This document shows, one piece after another, positions 1-4,768 of a stretch of 7,480 bases of DNA. The notes beneath the pieces are model-generated. The model saw only the letters and a list, made by a program, of their open reading frames with translations, searched no databases and was not told where the DNA came from. A program made the translations under genes and the position numbers. The stretch covers positions 1 through 7,480 of the forward strand of contig JBGOTQ010000370.1 of assembly GCA_041476565.1 (NCBI GenBank). The letters are read 5' to 3'. Numbering within the stretch: the first letter of the stretch is position 1; every line of letters begins with the position of its first letter. This DNA is from DATKMG01 sp041476565 (GTDB taxonomy: Bacteria > Acidobacteriota > Terriglobia > Versatilivoradales > Versatilivoraceae).

Positions 1-117
1 ACAACAGACATCCCGACCATGATGGTTTTCGCGATGCCTATGCTGATGCTTTATGTAGTAGGGATCGGAGTAGCATGGCTTTTCGGGAAAAGAAGGAAAC
101 TCCCTAAAAAAGACTAG
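1..117 (+). CDS. tatC: TatC-like twin-arginine translocase subunit, C-terminal end only
   Basis: The frame open from base 1 encodes 38 residues ending in TAG at 115-117; the rest of the gene lies upstream of the window. The fragment has a TTDIPTMM segment, then one hydrophobic membrane span (about residues 7-28, ending VAWLF) and a lysine/arginine-rich tail (GKRRKLPKKD). TatC proteins have six membrane spans. Their last segment has this shape: a proline/aspartate-containing loop, a final hydrophobic helix with a P and an LY pair, and a basic cytoplasmic tail. TatC is the receptor that binds twin-arginine signal peptides and works with TatA/TatB to export folded proteins. The identification rests only on this short end, so another polytopic membrane protein cannot be excluded. 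The next gene is over 450 bases away, so co-transcription is not implied. Confidence 0.7.
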   Translation, partial: TTDIPTMMVFAMPMLMLYVVGIGVAWLFGKRRKLPKKD

Positions 118-232
118 AGGGGACTCAGGTCGAATCTTGATCATGGCCGTTCTCGTGCAAATTCTCGGGAATCTAAGAAGCCGATAATGAAAAAGATGAA
201 AGCCTTTCGTGAAAATACGGGCCTCAAGGTGG

Positions 233-254
233 CCGCCGCGCTCCGTCGCGGCGG
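233..254. repeat. Perfect GC-rich inverted repeat (hairpin)
   Basis: The 8-base arms CCGCCGCG (233-240) and CGCGGCGG (247-254) are perfect reverse complements around a 6-base loop (CTCCGT). The stem is entirely G/C and would be very stable in RNA. It lies 116 bases after the tatC stop. No run of T follows on the plus strand, so it is not a classical intrinsic terminator, though it could protect the tatC mRNA 3' end or mark a transcript boundary. Confidence 0.5.
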
Positions 255-377
255 TTGCTCGGTCAAATTGGTCGCCGCTCGGAGATCGGCTCCCACACTC
301 CCCCCAAGACGGACATTTTCATCTGCGATGGTGAGCTTGAAAAGGTCATGGGGCACTTCTATGAAAATGCGCTTTTG

Positions 378-402
378 TAGCACAAGTTGGCAACTTGCGC
401 TA
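378..402. repeat. 25-bp imperfect palindrome, REP-like intergenic element
   Basis: The arms TAGCACAAGTTG (378-389) and CAACTTGCGCTA (391-402) are reverse complements except for one position that still allows a G-U pair, around a single central G. The layout of a short GTAGC...GCTAC boundary around a compact palindrome resembles dispersed palindromic repeats often seen between genes in Acidobacteriota, Verrucomicrobia and Planctomycetes genomes; that family link is from memory and is not tested. Only one copy is visible in this window. The left arm begins exactly at the TAG that closes the open frame 213-380. Confidence 0.5.
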
Positions 403-469
403 CTGGATCTATATGCGCGGATGGCGCGTCCTCGACGCAGGTGTTACTTTTATCCTTGGGTTCTTCAAG

Positions 470-475
470 TATAAT
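470..475 (+). promoter_or_regulatory. Candidate -10 box for the metalloprotease gene
   Basis: A perfect sigma-70 consensus TATAAT lies 98 bases before the chosen start at 573. The -35 region is weak: the best match is TTACTT at 444-449, with a spacer of 20, longer than the usual 16-18, and there is no TG extension upstream of the -10. If used, it would give a leader of roughly 90 bases. Confidence 0.3.
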
Positions 476-559
476 GCGTATGGCCGGCCTTCCTGCAGAG
501 ATGATCACTTTTCCGCATAGTCCGGAATCGATCCCGCCGATAAGAATAAAGAAAGACCT

Positions 560-564
560 GGAGG
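560..564 (+). promoter_or_regulatory. Ribosome binding site fixing the start at 573
   Basis: GGAGG lies 8 bases before the ATG at 573. This is a strong Shine-Dalgarno match at good spacing, followed by a signal-peptide-like sequence. It favours 573 over the upstream in-frame ATG at 387, whose extra 62 residues overlap the palindrome and do not look like protein. Confidence 0.75.
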
Positions 565-572
565 GAACCAGC

Positions 573-1202
573 ATGCATAGATCGTTCAATCCCGTCCTGA
601 TCGTAGCAGCTTGGATCGGTCTCTCTGCCATCGCCGGCTTTGGATCCAGTTCGACGGGCCTCACCGCGGAGAGAATGAGGCGTATTGTTGATTTCCAGGA
701 TGCCCTTAACCGTTCCTTTGGCTGTGAGTACGTGGTTTCAGTGGGTCAGATAACCAGGTATGCCACTAGCAACAGCGCGGGGATCATCCTGGTCGATAAG
801 GACTTTATTTCGACCGTCGATAGTGGCAGCCTCTTTTTTGCCATCGCCCACGAATACGCACATGCCTTTCTAGGTCATGATCTCCAATTATACGAAGCCT
901 CGGCGGAACTCGCCGGGTATGGCTATAGCCCGTCGAGACTGGCAGACCTTAGACGGCGTTTTGAGAAAGAAGCCGATGGGATTGCAGCCAGAAAAACCAA
1001 GCAATATGGATTGACTCTGGATCATTTCGTTGAATTTCTGCTCACTCAAGCCGACCCCGAAAGAGGGCTCTCCCCCGACCAGCGGATTTACTCCAGGCCC
1101 AAGGAACGCGCCGAGTACATTGTCGCTGTCTATCGTTCCGCCTCCAGCCCTGTTCTGGAGCCGATGTCTTGGACAGTCCCTTCATACCGTTCCGAGCCGT
1201 AA
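573..1202 (+). CDS. Exported M48-like zinc metalloprotease
   Basis: The 209-residue product begins with a signal-peptide-like segment (R3, hydrophobic core about 7-22, possible cleavage after AIA at 19-21), so it should act in the periplasm or at the envelope. The catalytic motif is HEYAH at 93-97 (HExxH: zinc ligands H93 and H97, base E94), followed by LGH at 100-102. Downstream, EKEADGIAA (131-139) matches the ExxAD motif that supplies the third zinc ligand in M48 peptidases, here E131. A later YSRPKERAEYI segment sits where M48 proteins often carry a THPxxxxR motif. The protein is short: relatives such as BepA add a TPR domain and HtpX adds membrane spans, and this one has neither. M48 proteins of this type act in outer-membrane protein quality control, but the substrate here is unknown. 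The gene is flanked by gaps on both sides and looks monocistronic. The start at 573 has a GGAGG site. The metalloprotease assignment is firm; the precise subfamily is not. Confidence 0.85.
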   Translation: MHRSFNPVLIVAAWIGLSAIAGFGSSSTGLTAERMRRIVDFQDALNRSFGCEYVVSVGQITRYATSNSAGIILVDKDFISTVDSGSLFFAIAHEYAHAFLGHDLQLYEASAELAGYGYSPSRLADLRRRFEKEADGIAARKTKQYGLTLDHFVEFLLTQADPERGLSPDQRIYSRPKERAEYIVAVYRSASSPVLEPMSWTVPSYRSEP

Positions 1203-1489
1203 AATAGTCGCACGCCCATGTTGCATTGTTGCGGCTCTAAATGAAAAAAATCCTCCCTGCCTGTAATTTTTATCTAGTCAAGCCATCAAGAAACCAGTAG
1301 ATTTGGTTTGGTGCTTCCAGAAATCCATTGAATGAAAAGCCCTTAGAGCAATTCAAGAGACTCACTCATTTGGCATTCCTCTTGCTCAGACAAGTCACGT
1401 CAATTGATCTCAAAGGGCTTAGATAAAACCAGTACTCTTGACGGGACCAGGTTTCGATGGCAGAGAATTATCAGAAAGGAAGAACCAAC
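1203..1489. other. Intergenic region between protease and lipoprotein genes
   Basis: These 287 bases are AT-richer than their surroundings and hold no supported gene. An 8-base inverted repeat, AAGCCCTT (1337-1344) and AAGGGCTT (1413-1420), has a 68-base spacer, too long for a terminator. I see no clear -35/-10 pair for the lipoprotein gene, although its promoter is expected here. Confidence 0.4.
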
Positions 1490-2224
1490 ATGATTGGAAC
1501 AAAGAAAGGACCTCTACCGGGAATCTTGCTGTTACTGGCTGCGTTGACCGTCTCCGGTTGCGCCACAAAGAAGTACGTGAAGCAACAAATTGATCCGGTC
1601 AGCGGGAGGGTGGATGAACTAACAGAGGTGACCAAGCGAAACGAAAACGCGATTAAGGACGTCGACAGTCGAGCCCAAGCCGGGATCCAGACGGTCCAGA
1701 CGAGAGCCAATGAAGTCGATCAAAAAGCGACTACTGCAACTCAGAAGGCCGAAGAAGCCCAACAGATGGCCCAGAACAATCAGTCGCAGATTTCCAAAGT
1801 CGAAACCAATTTCAACCAGAGGATCAGCAACATCGACAGCTACAAATCCGTCGATAATGCTAGTGTCACCTTTGAGTTAAATAGTGCCGAGTTGACCGAC
1901 GAGGCCAAGGCGGCTTTGGATGGGCTCTCCGCCAAGGTCACGGGATCTAAGGGGTACGTGCTGGAAATCCAGGGATTCACTGACAAGACCGGAACACAGA
2001 GCTACAATCTGGCGCTGAGCCAGCGACGTTCAGAGAGCGTGGTTCGTTACCTCTCCACTCAACACCAGGTTCCCTTGTTCCGGATGTTTATTCTTGGGTT
2101 GGGAGCCAGCAAGGAAGTTGAAAGCAATCAAACGCGTCAAGGTCGGGCAGCCAATCGCCGAGTCGAAATCACGCTGTTGAGGAGTGAAGTGGAAAGCCTG
2201 CAGAGTACATCGGCAGAGAAATAA
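1490..2224 (+). CDS. OmpA-family lipoprotein with Lpp-like coiled coil (peptidoglycan-associated)
   Basis: The product has 244 residues from the ATG at 1490, which follows AGGA at 1477-1480; an in-frame ATG at 1457 would put 11 polar residues before the signal peptide and is less likely. Residues 1-24 are a lipoprotein signal: K5-K6, a hydrophobic core, and lipobox VSGC with the modified Cys at 24. The residue after Cys is Ala, not Asp, as expected for sorting to the outer membrane. Residues about 35-116 are a polar, Gln/Ala/Glu-rich heptad-like stretch resembling Lpp-type coiled coils. Residues about 120-231 form an OmpA C-terminal domain with GFTDKTG (162-168), YNLALSQRR (172-180) and GRAANRRVEI (218-227). 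D165 and R180 have the same 15-residue spacing as the two OmpA residues that hold diaminopimelic acid. The protein should tether the outer membrane to peptidoglycan, as Pal does, with the coiled coil as a spacer. It lacks a beta-barrel, so it is not a classical OmpA porin. It ends before a strong stem-loop. Confidence 0.9.
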   Translation: MIGTKKGPLPGILLLLAALTVSGCATKKYVKQQIDPVSGRVDELTEVTKRNENAIKDVDSRAQAGIQTVQTRANEVDQKATTATQKAEEAQQMAQNNQSQISKVETNFNQRISNIDSYKSVDNASVTFELNSAELTDEAKAALDGLSAKVTGSKGYVLEIQGFTDKTGTQSYNLALSQRRSESVVRYLSTQHQVPLFRMFILGLGASKEVESNQTRQGRAANRRVEITLLRSEVESLQSTSAEK

Positions 2225-2291
2225 GCCCTTCATTCTCAATACCTATGTAATTGAATTCTTGATCTTCCCGCCAGACTCTCTCGCAAGCCCA

Positions 2292-2325
2292 AGGCCAGGC
2301 AGAATGTGGAATTACTGCCTGGCCT
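2292..2325 (+). terminator. Strong stem-loop after the OmpA-like gene
   Basis: The 11-base arms AGGCCAGGCAG (2292-2302) and CTGCCTGGCCT (2315-2325) are perfect reverse complements around a 12-base loop. The hairpin lies 67 bases after the lipoprotein stop and ahead of the kinase gene. It is not directly followed by a U-tract (CCCTCCATTA); the first T-run is about 25 bases on. It may be a terminator without a U-tract or an mRNA 3'-end stabiliser. It suggests that the kinase is transcribed separately. Confidence 0.55.
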
Positions 2326-2493
2326 CCCTCCATTAACGATGCCGCTTCCTTTTAGCCTTTAGGTACGTGATTCGTATGTTCGTTGAGGATTTCGTCTTGA
2401 ATCCAATCATCAGGTACGGGACAATCTTTTTATAGATTCGGGCACTTCGAAGCCGTGCTAACGGAAGGCCCTGGCAGGAGATCCTTTCTCAAG

Positions 2494-3882
2494 ATGACGA
2501 GAGAAAACAAATCCTTTCGAGGACAAATCGTCAAAGGGAAGCCAATTTTCAGGCGTCATCTCTACATCAGCTCGATTCTCTTTCTGGCCATCATCGCTGT
2601 TACGGGTCTTGTCCTTGTTCGTCTGGCCCTGGACTCGTTGGCCGACCGCATCAATTCTCGAATGACCTCCATTGCTGCCTTGAATGCCCAGCAAATCCGT
2701 GAGCAGATTCAGAGCCTGAGCGATGCTATGCCATCCACGGACGGTTTGACTGACAGCCGTCTCAATGCACGGATGAAGAGCTTCCTGGATTCTTTGCTGG
2801 CAGAACAGGAGGAGGTTCTCTATGTTTTCATTCAAGACATCCGAGGTGATATCCGTTGGGAGAGTATCAAGCGGGGAATGGAGCTGGAGCAAAATCATTT
2901 TTCCAAGATTCTGTTTTCCCCCAGGAATCCCCGTCCTCCCTCGCTGAAACTTCCCTCGCTGACCTCTCCCTCCGACACGTTGACCGATGTCATGGAACCT
3001 ATCGTCCTGAATGACCAATCCCAACTGATTGTGCACTTAGGCCTCAATGACCCGCTTTTAGAGAAGCAATTCAGCTTACTGCGTGGCGCCATTTTGAGAC
3101 GGATTCTAGCCGGTGCTTCTATTGTTGCCGCCGGTCTGAGTCTGGCTCTATTGTATGTTTTGTGGTTGCTCAAACGGGCACAACTGGTGGAGGCGGAAGC
3201 TCAAATTTCCGACCAACTGGCTTATCTTGGCACGCTCGCCAGTGGGCTGGCACATGAGATCCGGAATCCGTTGAACGCCATAAACCTGAATCTGCAAATG
3301 ATCGAAGAGGAAGTCGATCCCGATGCCAACTCTGAACTGGCGACACTGCTCAGGGGAACCAAGCAAGAAATGGGCCGGCTGGCCCGCCTGGCAACAAACT
3401 TCCTTACTTATGCCAAACCAGTTTCACTTGAGAAGGAGCGGTTTTCTGTCTCGGAGATTCTGGACCAAATCGCCCGGTTAGTCAGTCGAGAATGTCAGCA
3501 AAGCGGTGTACGGTTGGTTCTCGAGAATCCGTCCCAGCCTGTTGAAGTCATCGCCGACCGGGATCTCTTGAAGCAAGCCATTTTAAATCTTCTGGTCAAC
3601 GCTCAGGACGCGGTCCGTGAAAAAGACACGGGCGAACGCGTCATCCGGCTGGGTACTGCCAGGGACGGTGACGAGGTCCGAATATGGGTGAGAGATTCAG
3701 GCCCCGGAATCAGTCCGGAAGATGCCAGGTCGTTGTTCAAACTCTTTTACTCCACCAAGCGCGGCGGAACAGGGTTGGGCTTGCCGATTGCCCAAAAGAT
3801 CATTGAAACCCACGATGGGAAGATCGATTGGGCGAATCAAGACGATGGGGGAGCGGAATTCGTTATTCATCTTCCCGCCTGA
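2494..3882 (+). CDS. Membrane sensor histidine kinase, NtrB/ZraS-like type
   Basis: Numbering is for 462 residues from the ATG at 2494, which has AGGAG at 2476-2480 with a long 13-base spacing; a GTG at 2455 would add 13 residues and lacks a clear ribosome site. Two membrane spans (about 23-46 and 199-226) enclose a periplasmic sensor region of about 150 residues with no domain I recognise. The cytoplasmic part starts almost directly with the HisKA helix: LASGLAHEIRNPLNA, phospho-acceptor H254. The ATPase domain follows with the N box (ILNLLVNAQDAV, 363-374), G1 box (DSGPGIS, 401-407), F box (LFKLFYSTK, 414-422) and G2 box (GGTGLGLPIA, 424-433). It should autophosphorylate and pass phosphate to a response regulator. 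No HAMP or PAS domain is evident between TM2 and the H box. The HEIRNPL motif and the FYSTK...GTGLGL layout resemble kinases that pair with NtrC-type sigma-54 activators, but no response regulator gene lies in the window, so partner and signal are unknown. Confidence 0.93.
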   Translation: MTRENKSFRGQIVKGKPIFRRHLYISSILFLAIIAVTGLVLVRLALDSLADRINSRMTSIAALNAQQIREQIQSLSDAMPSTDGLTDSRLNARMKSFLDSLLAEQEEVLYVFIQDIRGDIRWESIKRGMELEQNHFSKILFSPRNPRPPSLKLPSLTSPSDTLTDVMEPIVLNDQSQLIVHLGLNDPLLEKQFSLLRGAILRRILAGASIVAAGLSLALLYVLWLLKRAQLVEAEAQISDQLAYLGTLASGLAHEIRNPLNAINLNLQMIEEEVDPDANSELATLLRGTKQEMGRLARLATNFLTYAKPVSLEKERFSVSEILDQIARLVSRECQQSGVRLVLENPSQPVEVIADRDLLKQAILNLLVNAQDAVREKDTGERVIRLGTARDGDEVRIWVRDSGPGISPEDARSLFKLFYSTKRGGTGLGLPIAQKIIETHDGKIDWANQDDGGAEFVIHLPA

Positions 3883-4258
3883 CCCTCTGTCCTGGCCTCA
3901 AGCCGGCCAAGATTCCAATGGTGACGATCTGCGATATCAATAGACGTTAATCAGCCTCCAACCAGGCCCAGTCTCTTTCTCTGCGTCTCAGCGCCTCTGC
4001 GGTAAGGTACTGGGCACTGCCAAAGGACCCTTTTGCCCTTGGTGCTGAGGAATCGGAGTTAGTTGAACAGCATTCAGATCTCATACGGGCTTCGGCTGCT
4101 CTCAAGTCCAATTGAATTGACCAGGAGTTAATGACAATTTAGGTCCAGAAATCGACGGTTTGAAGGCATTCTTCGGACACCGGGATTAGCCTGTGGTAAA
4201 AGTCTTGCAGACAAGATGAGGTATTTCGTGCCCTTGCGAATATAAACAGAGAGGGAAT
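3883..4258. other. Intergenic region after the kinase gene
   Basis: These 376 bases contain no supported gene on either strand. They hold one CAGAGG-type repeat (3979-4002). A TATAAA at 4241-4246 lies only 12 bases before the small gene at 4259 and has no well-spaced -35, so I do not call a promoter. I see no convincing terminator after the kinase. Confidence 0.4.
3979..4002 (-). repeat. CAGAGG-type short repeat, copy 1
   Basis: Read on the minus strand this is CCGCAGAGGCGC followed by TGAGACGCAGAG, with an internal near-repetition of the (G/A)CAGAG unit. Its first 12 bases match copy 2 at 4616-4627 at 10 of 12 positions, in the opposite orientation. Short CACAGAGGCACAGAG-like elements are scattered between genes in many environmental bacterial genomes and sometimes produce spurious ORFs; that comparison is from memory. 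Confidence 0.4.
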
Positions 4259-4594
4259 ATGGACTTGCGCAACTGCAAATTCTACCATGGTGGAGAAGAG
4301 ATGAATTTCTCGGTATTCTCGGATTCACCATGTCGCACCCGATATATCGAGAGTATTCCAACGCCCATGACTGAATCCAAGGTGGAAGTTTATGAAATTG
4401 AGCCTGGAAACAGCACACAATGGGTGGTGATCCAGCAGAAAGATGGAGAAGAATACAAACTGAAGCTCTTTCTGCGAATAGGTAATGAGTTTTTGGAGAA
4501 TCACACTCAACAGATCCCCTCGGACTTGAAGCGGAACATCGTCCTGCGTTTTCCAGTCCTCTCTTCAGGTTTTGAGCCGCCCATGGCGGCCTGA
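4259..4594 (+). CDS. Small hypothetical protein, function unknown
   Basis: The frame encodes 111 residues. I do not recognise a family. The composition looks like a real soluble protein: alternating beta-like stretches (SKVEVYEIEP, TQWVVIQQ, YKLKLFLRIG, RNIVLRFPV), several charged residues, no signal peptide and no membrane span. Two starts are possible. The ATG at 4259 has GAGG at 4251-4254 with a 4-base gap. The ATG at 4301 (residue 15, MNFSVFSD) has a good GGAG at 4292-4295 with a 5-base gap and would give 97 residues. The opposite-strand frame covering 4128-4619 is rich in Cys, Ser and Trp and is taken as a shadow. A GCCGCC/GGCGGC inverted repeat (4576-4590) overlaps the last codons. The gene stands alone between the kinase and the convergent TPR gene and lies between two inverted CAGAGG-type repeats. 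It could be a small regulator, an accessory protein or a lineage-specific orphan. Confidence 0.55.
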   Translation: MDLRNCKFYHGGEEMNFSVFSDSPCRTRYIESIPTPMTESKVEVYEIEPGNSTQWVVIQQKDGEEYKLKLFLRIGNEFLENHTQQIPSDLKRNIVLRFPVLSSGFEPPMAA

Positions 4595-4615
4595 GGGAAG
4601 TGGTTTTGCTTTTGG

Positions 4616-4632
4616 CCACAGAGGCACAGAGG
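4616..4632 (+). repeat. CAGAGG-type short repeat, copy 2
   Basis: The sequence CCACAGAGGCACAGAGG contains the unit CACAGAGG twice in tandem, overlapping by one base context. It begins 22 bases after the small gene's stop. It is inverted relative to the copy at 3979-4002, so the two bracket the small gene. Confidence 0.4.
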
Positions 4633-4700
4633 TGGCACGTGACCTCATAGTCTATCGATTGAGCTTACGGGCTGAAGGCAAAACGATCAATGTGCAGATT

Positions 4701-4714
4701 TCGTGGATCCACGA
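4701..4714. repeat. Perfect 14-bp palindrome between convergent genes
   Basis: TCGTGGATCCACGA reads identically on both strands. It lies between the convergent small gene and TPR gene, 54 bases after the TPR stop in that gene's direction. As RNA it could fold into a 5-base-pair stem with a GATC tetraloop; as DNA it could be a dimeric protein site. On the plus strand it is followed by a modestly T-rich CTATTCTTGTTT. Confidence 0.4.
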
Positions 4715-4722
4715 CTATTCTT

Positions 4723-4739
4723 GTTTCGTGAGGCGAAAC
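4723..4739. terminator. Candidate hairpin between convergent genes
   Basis: GTTTCG (4723-4728) and CGAAAC (4734-4739) are perfect reverse complements with a 5-base loop. The hairpin lies 29 bases beyond the TPR gene's stop, where a terminator is expected, but no U-tract follows on either strand. It is offered only as a possible transcript end. Confidence 0.25.
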
Positions 4740-4768
4740 GGGAGTTCGCCCCAGGGGTATGTCACCCA

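Larger units (their letters stand above)
118..572. other. Gap of 455 bases with no confident gene
   Basis: No reading frame here has a convincing start, ribosome site and protein texture together. A frame open from 213 to 380 without a start codon reads like protein in places (for example KTDIFICDGELEKVMGHFYE), and a second frame open from 365 to about 525 contains NLRYWIYMRGWRVLDAG. The two are offset and could be remnants of a decayed gene or chance. The gap also holds a GC-rich hairpin (233-254), a 25-bp imperfect palindrome (378-402) and a TATAAT box (470-475) upstream of the protease gene. I cannot assign a function to the remnants. Confidence 0.5.

Noticed and set aside
187..474. A 95-codon plus-strand frame after tatC
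   Set aside because: Its start region looks plausible (MKKMKAFRENTG), but beyond about residue 25 it becomes Arg/Ser/Trp-rich low-quality sequence and runs through the palindrome. It has no clear ribosome site.
387..572. N-terminal extension of the metalloprotease to the ATG at 387
   Set aside because: The extension crosses the palindrome, lacks protein texture, and would bury the signal peptide. GGAGG before 573 is a far better start.
1337..1420. Inverted repeat AAGCCCTT / AAGGGCTT before the lipoprotein gene
   Set aside because: Arms of 8 bases separated by 68 bases are expected by chance and do not form a compact structure.
2436..2460. A possible sigma-54 promoter (GGGCAC...) before the kinase
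   Set aside because: The GG and GC elements do not have the required spacing for a -24/-12 promoter.
2458..3036. A 192-codon minus-strand frame opposite the kinase N-terminus
   Set aside because: It is antisense to a well-supported kinase with membrane spans and conserved boxes; no domain is recognisable.
4128..4619. A 163-codon minus-strand frame covering the small gene
   Set aside because: Its composition (many Cys, Ser, Trp and Pro) is typical of a shadow frame, and the plus-strand frame has better ribosome sites and protein texture.
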